A DNA stretch of 64,000 nt from Euglena gracilis (Eukaryota > Euglenida > Euglenophyceae > Euglenales): positions 15,864,947-15,928,946 of the forward strand of contig CP154957.1 in the NCBI GenBank assembly GCA_039621445.1, given 5' to 3'. Under the pieces are notes generated by a model, which was not told where the DNA came from, did no database searches, and worked only from the letters and a program-made list of their open reading frames with translations. A program made the position numbers and the translations under genes. This document shows positions 11,273 to 23,200 of the stretch, piece by piece (the first letter of the stretch is position 1; every line of letters starts with the position of its first letter).

Positions 11273-14200
11273 CTCAGACGGCCGGGAATGCACTTTTCTT
11301 GATGAGTCACAAAATATAGGCAGTTTTAGTGAAAATGCGCATCCGCGCATTTCCGAAGCGGATTGCGCAGGTGCGCATTCTGAATGAGCGCGTGCCTCCG
11401 CCAACTGGGTGTAAACAACTCAGAAATGAGCTGTTTGGATTTAACACGACCACAGGGACCACCCCTGTTTACTGTTTCAACTACGTATCACGCTGTTTAC
11501 AGTTGTTTCACAATGACTGTGGTACAGTGCTTGGCTGGACAGACACTCGGCACACTCCACACGACATGCGGAATACGGGCGACGCAGGCCAACCTGGACC
11601 AGGGTGTGTCACCTTGTGTTCACCGATGTGAGCTGATGGCTTCCGGGGGCAGGGCCTGGAACGAACCTGGGACGAGTATGGGAAGGAACTCCTTGCAGCC
11701 ATGGAAACACAGCCTTCCCAATGTCAAAACAATAAATGTGTCACTGAATATCAGCCCTGACGAATGCGTACCTGCGCATTTTTTGGATACCCCAAAGAAT
11801 GCGCAGGTGCGCATTTTTTGGAATGGACACAGGCTGTGGGAAGGGGGAATGCCCACATGCGCATTGACGTTGAAGGTATGTACACACTGGGTATGGCCTG
11901 CTGTTTGCCTGCCTTGAATGCGAGTTGTGCACCGCTATGGTGTGGTTTCGGGCTTGCGGAACATGGGTGTGTGAGGGGGAGATGAACCAACAGAATCACC
12001 CTGGGCAACCATGTCGCGGCACCAGACCACACCCTGAAACACCACACCTGCAGCAGCATGGAAAACCCTGGGCTCGGCGATGGCAGGTGTCAAGGCACGA
12101 ATTCATGCCCTTCAGTGACAGGGGAACTGCCCCCCTGCAGTGCAAGTCATTGAACAAATCAGAATGCGCACCTGCGCATTCGACTTCACCCGCTGCAGTC
12201 CAGTGCGCAGCCCAGCCTACGCTGCTCTCGTGAACGTGTGGAGCAACACACAGGCAACCGTCCCCCACCCGGCGGAGGTGATGGGCCGGTTGGTGCCAGC
12301 GTTGTCCGACCCCACGCCCCAGAGCGTGCATGGCAGCACACAGCTAATGGGCACCCCGAACAACCTTACGTTGGGCTGTGGTGCGAGGTGCCAGGAGCAC
12401 TGTGCCCCACAATTAGGGTCAACACAGGGGGTTGTGTCTGGTTCCACACACAGTGCTCACGGGGTTGGCACCTCGAGAGCGAAACACGCCTGTCGGCACC
12501 TTCGGCATCATTCCCAAAAACGGTCTGTAAACACAGAATTAATTCACAATCCAAATGGACTCAAGGAAGCGAACGCCACTGGTTAGTCCTTGCCCTAACA
12601 TTTCTCCAGGCCCTTGAGATCGTGAGACAGGCACAAGCACATCACAACAAAAACTTGCCGATAACCCAATATTTTTTCCGTTCTGCTTTTTTGTGTATTC
12701 CACTGTGTCGTACCAAGGGTAAACGGATGAGAAAGGGACTTCAGTGCCCGAGGAAATTCCTCAGTGACGGGTACCCTAATTCCCATCTGCGGTCAGCAGT
12801 CTTTCATGGCATGAGTGAAAAGCCTGTGAATGCGCACATGCGCAAAAAATCGTCCTGTGCCTTTCTTTGAATTACAGCCACACCGTCGAATATTTTCACT
12901 CCCAGGTGGGTATGCCACCACCCACGCCAACTCCCCCCGCCTGGCCTGGGTTTGAAACCACACAGCTGAAATGTAGACCTCCCTGCGAGGATCCAATGGT
13001 GTCTGCGGACGAGGCAGCCCTGGAGCAAAACACGGCAGAGGAGGATCACCACCTGTGGCCTTGCTGGCAACAAACGTCACCCACCACACAGAACCCTTAT
13101 TTATCATGAACTCAGAGTCGACGCTCCAACACTGAAAACTACACAACCCCTGGCCGCTGTGAAGATCAGGGAAAGCACATATGCGCTCCACACACCCCAT
13201 CCACAATGGCTGCAGTCAAACATGGCACATCGGGGTGAATGCGCACATGCGCATTCCCTTCTTATGTCTCCCCTTAAAGCACCCTGGCAGGAGGTTGCTG
13301 TACAGGGCCATGCCAAACAACTCAGCACACAAGGTGGAGGCACAGCCCAGGAGACATACACCCTACTCTGGCAGCATCCTCCTGTGCAATGAGATGCCTC
13401 TGAAATCGCTGACAAAGTGCACCATGGGGGTGCCACAATGCTGTGCTGGTACTGGGTTCAGGAGTGCAAGACACAACTCCCCACAACCAAGCACCTATGG
13501 TCATCCAGGATCCCAAACCCAGTCACGCCCAGTCACGCCCAGTCACGCTAAGAGAAATCCCAGTCGTCCAAGCTTCAAGCAGACATGATGCCTAGAATTT
13601 CGCAAAGCAACAAAATAAGTGAGGGTCTCTCGGGTCTGCAACTCAGTCATGCAGTTTGATGGAAAAGAGATGGTGGTTAATGTAAATGAAGGTTATTGCT
13701 GAGAGAGTGTCATTGTGCATATTCAAGCGGTCATCTGTCTGGATGATGGGCAATGATGCTTTCATCCATGAATCAAACGATCAGTCTTGCTTCCCATCAG
13801 AAAAAACTGGGCTCAGATTCAGTGGGTTACCCCCCGCGGGATCCACGACCTTTTTCCGGCAAGCCCAAATTTTCCAGCATTTTTCTTTTTTCCAGCGACG
13901 CCTTGACGGGAATCCCCAAAACCTTGTGGTGGCAGTGTGGTGCTAGGGGGGAGGGGGCACACACCCACCCCTGTATACCCCCCATATCCAAGCATCACAA
14001 CCGACATGCTCAAGGAGCGAAAACGTTCGCTCAGCTTATTCAAGCACATCTAATCAACCAGTCACGCCCAGTCACGTCAAATCACCGCACCTTTCAGGGT
14101 CCTCGAACCCAGTCACGCCCAGTCACGCCCAGTCACAGAACCCCACCTATGGGGGTCCTCAAACCCAGTCACGCCCAGTCACGCCCAGTCATATCATAGG

Positions 14201-15319
14201 TGCTTGCCCACAACACAGATGCGCACCTGCGCACTCCCCCTCATGAAATGCGCACGTGCGCACTCTTGTGGATGCCCAGCGCTGCTCCCCTCCTGCTCTC
14301 CTGCAGTTAGAATCACAGCCAGCCAGCGAAGGAATAGCCTCAAGAGTGCACACATGCGCATTCTTGTGCCTCATGCAACCTCGGAGAGGAGCCATTTTAT
14401 GTTGTTTGTGAGGGCTGTTCTGGAGGGTGTAGTCTGCGGCAGAAAGGCTTGAGGCGAGGCTCTGCTCTGTAGGTTTTAAAACCAGTGACACACAGGAAAG
14501 GCGCGCAAGCCAGCCCCCCCTTCCATACCCAGCACCCCATCCCAAACGTCACACCTAAACACAGGTGGTCCCACATGGCGATGTGCCGTGGTACCTATGA
14601 GAAGGCACATGCGGAGCAGACGGCGTGCATTACTGGAGGGATGCTGTGCCTGCACGTGTCGCGGAGGGGTGCAGTGCACCGTGTGGAATGGCAAACACCA
14701 CGCAGCCTGAGGAGGGTAACGAGCCCTCCCTTACAGGCATGTTGTGTGGATTTAAACCCACCCTCCCCACCACTCTCTGAATGCAGACTACACGCACACA
14801 CCAAACATTCGCTAGCGCCCCCTCATGCCCTGCTTCCAGCACAGGGCACAGAACCTCCCCTCCACTCTAACCGTAGAGACCACAATGCCCCCTTCCCACA
14901 CCACCCCCGGGAGCCATAATTACTGTCAAAAAATTCAGGAAAGGCCGGCACGGGGAGGGGGGTCAATGCGCACCTGGGCACCACAAAACAGGGGGGACAG
15001 CGACAGGTACCACATGCCTCCACCAGACGAGGGTGCCGCCCCGAAAAACAGCGCTTCGTGTCGCATCGGCTTCGCTTGACGAGGTGTTTCCCCTGGTCGG
15101 CGGAGGTCAAAAACAGGTCTCCCAAAAATGAAAAAAGTCGGATTCCTCAAAAAAAAAAATCCTCGGACGCCGGAATTCGTGGTACACATTCCCACTTGAT
15201 CACCTCGGCTTGACAAGTCGGCCGTCCAATCCAGTGATGGCGACACACTTGGCCACAAAAGAATGCGCAGGTGCGCAAAAAAACCACAAAAATGAAAAGT
15301 GCATTCCCGGCCGTCTAAG
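11273..15319. mobile_element. second copy (P2) of the 4.07-kb TIR element
   Basis: Near-identical to the copy at 6614-10682, with the same ends and the same flanking TGTTC (15320-15324 on the right). Differences are few: single-base homopolymer changes (for example GAAAACC versus GAAAAACC near 12061 and 7400), CACTCCACACG versus CACTCACACG near 11555 and 6895, and a short deletion near 13600 relative to 8940. Identical insertion points in identical monomer variants indicate that this copy arose by segmental duplication of about 4.66 kb. It contains the same palindrome and CAGTCACGCC arrays and no recognisable protein. Confidence 0.92.
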
Positions 15320-16470
15320 TGTTCGGCAACGAGGGTTCCAAGCCGTAGCCAGCTGGCCAAAGCTTCCGAGCACTGGGAACAGGGCACGTGACCACCCCAT
15401 CTCGCCACACCCCCATCTGGCTCCGGGTGTTGACCCACGCAGCCATGTCACAGAGGGGCTGCTGGACGATCCCCGAAGCGGACATTGCACCACAGAAATG
15501 CCACCAAAGAGGGAAGGACATCACTGGCGCCAGGCCCATAAGCTCCCGTGCCACCGCCCTCCCCAAAAACCAGTCCGGCCAATGCTGGGCCAGATGGCCC
15601 CCCGACCCCAGTGCACAGCACTGCTGAGAAAACACCCATCGCAGCCACACCAGCCCTGTGGCCTCCTCCAGGGTGGGGTGCAAGCGGTGAGCCGGTTTTC
15701 TGGTGCCCGCAAGCCATCCCTCGCCACAGCCCACAACACCACATGCCATGGAACATGCCCTGCCCACCAGCCACCCAGCGGTCGGGAGGGGATAACGGGT
15801 CACCTGGCGATACCACATCAGTGGGCCTCAGCAACGCATGAGAGTAACAATGTCGTCATCCCCAAAGTGTGCGGCTCTACGCGTTCCTCCCCCACTCCCA
15901 TGGCTGTTCGGCAACGAGGGTTCCAAGCCGTAGCCAGCTGGCCAAAGCTTCCGAGCACTGGGAACAGGGCACGTGACCACCCCATCTCATCACACCCCCA
16001 TCTGGCTCCGGGTGTTGACCCACGCAGCCATGTCACACAGGGGCTGCTGGACGATCCCCGAAGCGGACATTGCACCACAGAAATGCCACCAAAGAGGGAA
16101 GGACATCACTGGCGCCAGGCCCATTAAGCCCCCGTGCCACCGCCCTCCCCAAAAACCAGTCCGGCCAATGCTGGGCCCCCGACCCCAGTGCACGGCACTG
16201 CTGAGAAAACACCCATCGCAGCCACACCAGCCCTGTGGCCTCCTCCAGGGTGGGGTGCAAGCGACGAGCCGGTTTTCTGGTGCCCGCAAGCCATCCCTCG
16301 CCACAGCCCACAACACCACATGCCATGGAACCTGCCCTGCCCACCAGCCACCCAGCGGTCGGGAGGGGATAACGGGTCAGCTGGCGATACCACATCAGTG
16401 GGCCTCAGCAACGCATGAGAGTAGCAATGTCGTCATCCCCAAAGTGTGCGGCTCTACGCGTTCCTCCCCC
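15320..16470. repeat. right end of the 585-bp satellite array, with internally deleted monomers
   Basis: About two monomers. The segment GCCAGATGGCCAACGGACCCC of the consensus is altered to GCCAGATGGCCCCCCGACCCC near 15590 and shortened further near 16175. This fits decay at an array edge. The match to the satellite stops abruptly at 16470 after GTTCCTCCCCC. Confidence 0.93.
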
Positions 16471-17088
16471 GTTACACGCCGGTTCAGCGAAAGAGGATCC
16501 CAAGCTAGCCAGGATCCCAAGGCACCTGACGTCTGCTGTTCAATGCTTCTGAGCAGTGGGAAGTTGGGTTGTTAGCACCCCATTTTGCTGCTGGCAGCAA
16601 GGTTCAATATGATGTGGGTGGTGGGAAGACATGGAGATAGGGGCCCCTTGGAGGGCGTGTCTGTCCCTTCTGCACGGTTTGGCGTTTCGGTCACTGAAAA
16701 TCCTTGACCCCCAGATTTGACCAAAAATGCCCTTGGGGAAGTTTTTGCAAAAAATTGTCATTTTCATGATGCGCTGGAGGGAAAAATTCCAGCTTTTTGG
16801 AGTTTTCCCGGTGGATGCCCCTGCATCTTTCTGTAGTCCCCCAATACAGGTGGTGCTGCACCCCCCCCCTACATTTCCAGGGGGGAGGAAACACCCCACC
16901 TAAACCCCGAACACACTGCTAATATTGAAAATTTCCTGGCACCCGCCCCATATTGCGTCGGTGCAACTCCCCTTGGCAGGTGGGGAAGAAGGGGGGTGAA
17001 ACCACACACCTACAGCCGTGACAGCCTCCTTAAATCAAGCCCTTCACCCCCAATTCTTCGGGTTAAGTTGGGCGGGGGGATTTTTGCC
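16471..17088. other. non-coding stretch, no feature recognised
   Basis: Between the satellite edge and the last visible exon of the EST1/SMG7-like gene. I see no protein-like frame and no inverted-repeat ends. By the gene model it is intronic. Confidence 0.5.
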
Positions 17089-17125
17089 CTATTCTGGCTC
17101 TGATTGCAAGTAAAGGAGAACATAC

Positions 17126-17283
17126 CCAATCTTGGTGAAGATCATCCCCTGGATTCTCACAAATGAATCTTTGAAATGAATCATCCCATCTTCAATTCTT
17201 GGTGCTGGCTTGGTGTCTCCCTTCAAATCCTGTGCGAACGTCGAGAATAAAAATTTTGGGATTCTTTCCTTCGGGCAATTTTC
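17126..17283 (-). CDS. exon 8 of the EST1/SMG7-like gene
   Basis: Begins after a T-rich tract ending GAG (17284-17286) and ends ATTGG before GTATGTTCTCC. It encodes ENCPKERIPKFLFSTFAQDL and, further on, SFVRIQGMIFTKIG, which matches the 'F.R.HG.LFTKI' helix of the family. The phase-2 end predicts a further exon downstream on the minus strand. None is visible down to position 1, so the next intron exceeds 17 kb and holds the satellite. Confidence 0.8.
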
Positions 17284-20200
17284 CTCAAAAAAAAAAACAG
17301 GAACTCTTTTTAAAAACTGAACCAATTCAGTGAAGCAAGAAGCAAGGGTTTTCTTTAAGACCGCCCCACCCACCCACCCCCTGCCCTCCCCCCCCCCGGG
17401 GGGATCCCAGGGGACCCACTCACCCCGAAAATGGCCAAAAAAATTGCGAAAATACTAAAAACAGCACCTTTTCAGAAATTTTCATCACCTTCAGCACCGA
17501 AAAGTAAATCCCACCCCCGGGGCCCCCCCCCCCCCTCTCGGCCGAACCCACCCACCCTACCACCCCCTCCCCCCCCCCGGGGTCCAAGACTAAAAAAAAA
17601 CCCCTGGCCAGAAGCCAAAGCCAAAATGAATGCGTACGGCTTTGTTTCATTTCACTGATGGATGTCTCTTTTTCAAAAAAAAAAAAACTAACCTTGGTTG
17701 AGACAAAGGGGAAAATAGAAAGCAAGTCCTGCATATTGGCCATACCTCTGTTGACCTCTCTTTAACGTGGAAGGTTTCGCAGACCCCCCCACTGGGAGGG
17801 GAGCTCCCAGCCCAGCAGCTCATAATTATTGGGTTGCTATGGAATCAGGTGCTGACTGCCTGGTCACAAACTAAAGCACCACAATGAGTTGCACACCGGC
17901 AGGTGATCCAAAGCACTAGATGCCACACCACCCCCCTGGGGGCACACGGCCAAGGGTGCTTGGGTTTTGGGATATCACCAGCAGACTTTCATTTAGTGCG
18001 CCGCGGCGAAGTTTGCCGTGGCGCAAAGTAATTTTCCGCGGCGCATGCACAAATCGAAGTTTTGCCGCGGCACACCCGCAGCGCACCTGAAACGCTGCCG
18101 CGGCGGACCAACAACGCACCCGTGGGATAATTGGGATGGCTCTGCCGCGGTGCACGCAGCGCACAGAAGCTCTTCCGCAGCGCACACAGTCACAAAATTT
18201 CCGGCGGCGCAGCACACGCGGCGCAGAAAAAAATTTACCGCGGCGCACTAAATGAAAACCTGATCACCAGGCAAGCAATGCCCCCCCCCACAGGGCTGTA
18301 CAGGAACCTTGAAACCCTGTGGGTGGTGGGGGGGCTTCATTTTTAACTGGGGGGAGCATACAATCACTTAGTCACTGGCTGACCCCCCCGGGGGGGGTGA
18401 CTGGTTTTTCCGGAGTGACTGACTAGTTTTTGGCCCGGACCCCCTCCCCCCCGGGGGGGGGGGGGGTCGGCAAAAAACCACTAAAGTGACCCGGTGCCAA
18501 AGGCGCCGGAAAATTTTTAGGCCTTTTTTCATGTTTTTGGTCAAATTTCCTTTGGATTCCAGAGTGGCCGACCCTCCCTGGGGGGGAGGGGGGTAGTGAC
18601 TGACTGGTTTCCCGAAAAAAAGTGACTGAATGGTTTTTCGAAGAGTGGAGTGACCCCCCCCCAGGGGTCGGTAAAAAATTGTATTGGGGGAGCAGAGGCC
18701 CAGGCATGGGTTTCCCTAAAAGAAGCCTGGGGGGTCAAACCCCCACCCTCCACCAGGCATTACCGTTCTTCTGGAAGAACCGATATTTATGTCAAAATTT
18801 TATTTTGGTGCCAAGAATTTTTTTGTTTGTGAACCCCCCCCTGTAACTTTTGAGTGGAGGGTCGACTCGCAGCCAGATGGGGTGGGGGATTGCTTGTCTG
18901 CCCAGGAACTCCAGGGCCATCCCCGGGTTGGTCTGACCTGAACTGGGCTTTGCAGGAGGAGATGTGTCAAATATGCCATTTTTTTTTATTTCCGAAGATT
19001 TTGTAGATAGCTGGCAGCCCCCCGTCCCTGGGACCCCCCACCATGGCACTGCTCAAGGAAAATTCCTTTGGTGCCAAAAGAAAACTTTGACCTAGAACTC
19101 GGGGCACCCCGGAATTACGAGAAGCTGAGAGGGCTCAAGCACCCCGGGGTCCTTTTTCAGAGATATTTGATATTGCTTCCTGAAGGTCAAATAGACCTCT
19201 CATTTTTACATTGGAAAAAAAAAACTCGGCACAGCAGACGAGAAAAAAGATGAACGAGGCTGCGTTCACTTTATCCTCTTCAGTCACTGATCACAACACA
19301 AGGAGGTCAAGTGGGGAACCTTCTTCCCTCCATCAGACATGAGCTTGAGATTGTTTCGATTGAATAGGTTAATCAAATTCTCCCTGGCAGAAGGGAATGC
19401 CTTCTTTGTGGCCAAAGAACGGTAATGATGGTACATTGCCTCAAAATCATCCATCTCATAGGATGCCAGCACCGCCATCTGATTGTGGCCAAGTCCTGGG
19501 ACCACAATATTTGTATGTGCTGGAAATAAAATTGAAAAAAGGACACCTGATCCTTTATTGAGCAGCAGCGCCTTCTTGTAAAACCCTTTTGCAACTGACC
19601 AATCACCTTTTCCTGGACCAGTTTCATATACTGCCTTGTAGCGAGCTGTGGAAAAGATGAAAAATGAATTTCTCAAAACATTCAACGGTTTACCAACAAA
19701 AAAAAAATCATGTGTACGTGTTTGAACAAAAACAAAAAAAATTGGGGGAAATTGAGGGAAAGAAAATTCTTTGAAAACTTTTTGGAAAAAACATAAACAT
19801 TCCCAGTTGGATTTGCTAATTTTGAAATGTGGAAAATCCTGACATAATGCTTTCCTGTTGGAGAGACCAAATGGCAAATTTGCATAGGTGCCTGAAGGGT
19901 TCCTTTGTCATTGTGGCACAAAGAAATTGCAACTTCTGACACAAAATGAGGGGTCCCCCCCAGGTAATGAGAACCAAGTTTTCTGGTGTGAATCAACTCC
20001 CACCTCATTGCAGGTAAGCATCCCATATGGTGTCCCCTTGCATAAAAAGGATATTAATCCTAATTTTGCATCAAACCCAAATTTTCACTGGGCCGAAAAT
20101 CCAAAAAAGGACCATAAAACAGCACTTTCTGTGAGCAAGAAAAAAGCCATTTGGAAAGAACTCCCGGGCTGATGAGTCATCAAAAGGGCCCAATATCAGA

Positions 20201-23200
20201 ACTCCAGTCCGTGCAACGCCCTATCCAACAATACTCGGTTTTCCCCGCAAATCCCCGGCTCGTCAAAATTACACCCTGAAACCGCAGGACCGCTTTTTTC
20301 TTACCATTTTATTGACATTCTTGGCGAAATCACAGATTTCAAAATATCTCAAAAAAATAAGGCAGAGTCAAAAAAAAACTATGAACCCTCGGAACGCCCA
20401 TTCTAACTGCATTTCGCTTTCCCCATGACCTGCAAAATGCAAGGTAAATGAAACCCATAACGCAAAAATCAAACGAACTGTTCAGACCCAAGTTGAAGAC
20501 CTTAAAACACCCTAACTAACGATATTTTGCTTTCTCGGGAACTCTAAGGCCAGCTTGAGGTGCAGCCCGCTTACGCCCCGAAACAGCACTGCAGGATTCC
20601 GACTCTTTTCTTTGTTTGGCCAAAAAACTGAGATTTTCAAAACATCTCAAAATGAAGAAAAACCAAAGCAAACGTCCGGTGACCTAATAACAGAACTAAA
20701 ACTTGTCGATGCGGGGGGGGGGGGGGGGCTGGGTCTGGAAAAAGGTTGATGGTTGGAAAAAGGCTGCTGGCTGGATGGACCCCCCCTTTTAGGCCTCATT
20801 TTAAACCTAAAACCAGCATTTGGGCCGCCGGGTTCACAACAGAACCGGCGATCCGCCCCACTGGTTTCCGTTCTGTCTGTGAGAAAGGGGTTAAGGACGC
20901 CGGTTCTGTCATGAATGAACATATTATTAAAAGTGCCCAAAAAGGCCAAATCAGTCGTTGAAATCCTGATTTTATTGTTTTACCATGTAGTACAACGAAA
21001 TTTGCAATTTGGGGACCACTGGACCACAGGAAATCCAGTTCGTTCAAAAAACACCCCCTTCCTCCCCCACAATCCAGTGCAGATGATCCGACAAACCAGG
21101 GGGGGCCCGGGACCCCCCTCCCCCCCTTCCTAACTCAGCCAGTTCGCGACCCAAAAATGACCCCGCCCCAAAATCCCAAAATCTCCAAAAACCTCCAAAT
21201 ACTCAAAATACCAACAAATTTGATGTTTCAAAATTTGATGTTTTCGAATCCAACTTTCAAAAAAAAGTGCAAGATGCAAGATGACGAAATTCGCATTTTG
21301 GCAGCACGTTTAAAACTGATTCACTTCAAGATTTTGTCTGGGTCTGGCCGTTCAGTTCAGCCTCAGAACTCCTGGTCGATCCAGGTCAAAACGATCCAGA
21401 CAATCCAATTCCCAGGGAGTCTGGACCAGGGCTTTTTTTAAGACCGGGGGGGTCCCCACCCACCCACCCACCCCCTGGGGGCCAAGGGGGGTCCCGGGGA
21501 CCCACAAAAAAAATGGCCGAAAAATCGCGAAAAGTGCTTAAATAGCACTTTTTCGGCGCCTTCGGCACCAAAAAGTATATCCCACCCCCCTCCGGGGGGA
21601 CCCCCCCCCCGGGGGGGGGGGGACTCGGCCGGACCCACCAACCCTACCCCCCCCTCCCCCCCCCCCGGGGGTCCACGACTAAAAAAAATCCCTGGTCTGG
21701 ACCACCCCTTCCTGGTCTCCACTGGGTTGAGTGTCCAAATCCAACCCCCCACCCCCCGGCCCCTGGCGGAATACTGGCCATGATGGTTCTGGAGGTCGGG
21801 CTGAACAAGGTTGGCCCGACCATGTTACACAATACCCTTGCCTTGCACACATGAAGGGGTTTTTGCTATTGGGGGGGTCAGGGGTGAGCTCCCTTGGTGT
21901 GGGGGGGGGGGGGGCGGGGGGGGGGGGGGGGGGGGGGGGGTCCGTCCAGATAATTGGCAGTGCTGGTTCCAGAGGTCGGACCAACCATGGTTGGCCCAAC
22001 CATGCTGACCATGCTGAAACAAAATGCTGACTGAGTTGGCCTTCGGACCCCCCCCCACAGCAGGTGGCAAGCAGCATGAAGCCCAACATGAAGGGAAGGT
22101 ATAGCACAACCAATTGGCTGATTGCGGAATCAAGGCGCAAGGAGGAGCAGATTGAAGGGGAGATTTTGCGGCAACTTTTCAAGGTTATGGGGAAGCATCC
22201 TGCAAATGTTTGTGGGCCCTGGCACTGAAGATTTCAAGAAGGGAAGGATTTATGCTGGCTGGTGCTTGCAAATTTTATTTCTCGGATAGTAGCAAATGCC
22301 ATTTTTGCCAGTGACAGCAAGGCAGAGTGGACACTCAGAATAAAAAAGGTTCAAGGGCCTTGCAGGGATGTAAAAGTTGCCCATGCAGACGGTGAAAAAC
22401 CAAGGCATGTGATGCCAGCATCGGGCATTTTAGCCCTGGGCATGGTGAATTTGAAGTTGATGGATGTGGTGATGTACAGATTGTTCGTGGTGGAACCTTA
22501 CATGCCACAAGTGGTGATGGAGAAGATGTCCGAGCTGCCTGCCACAGGTGTAAACGCTGGTCACGCGGAACAAGAAACAAGCAAGATGAGAATCTGGGGG
22601 AATGGTCTCACCCAGGTGTCCAGTATAATTTTTATTTCCTTCAACTGGGATTGCATTTGCTGTGAAATGGGATGTTTTGAATCCCAGGGGGCTGTGGAGT
22701 TTGCCACCAAAAAAAATTGCCAGGGAATCTGTGAAAGCCCTTAAAAAGAGCAGGGCCCTTAGCTTGCATCTTATTTGAACCAAAATTGCAGCCAGCTGAC
22801 TTTTGGGCATTAAATATCATTTCGCAATCTTTTCCAGCTCCTTTTTATGGCTTTGACTTTCTGGGGGGGGTACTTTTAGTTTTGCTTCTTGGAAGTTGAG
22901 TGGAAACCCAAGATGATTTGCAATTTGGGTGGGCTGGAGGGTACACTTTTTCACATTAAATTTGAACTCTGGCTTCAGAAAATCTCTGACCACTGTGTTG
23001 AGATGAATTTGTAAATTGTTTTGTTTTGGGGCCACCAGCAAACTGTCGTCCAGGTATTGACCACTTGAATGCCCCTTTTTCTCCACAGCTCTTTGAATAT
23101 TTTCATCACCTTCATTAAAATTTGGGGCATGACATTTAGGCAAAATAAAACTGCCTTCTGGAATTCCCAAGTTAGCCCCCCCCCCACCTGAGGTCTTAAA

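Noticed and set aside
21679-22182. Proline-rich minus-strand frame next to the poly-G run
   Set aside because: Produced by translation of long homopolymers; no homologous features.
22262-22744. 160-codon plus-strand open frame as a host gene
   Set aside because: No recognised motif, no convincing splice partners, and it overlaps the decayed minus-strand reverse transcriptase region.
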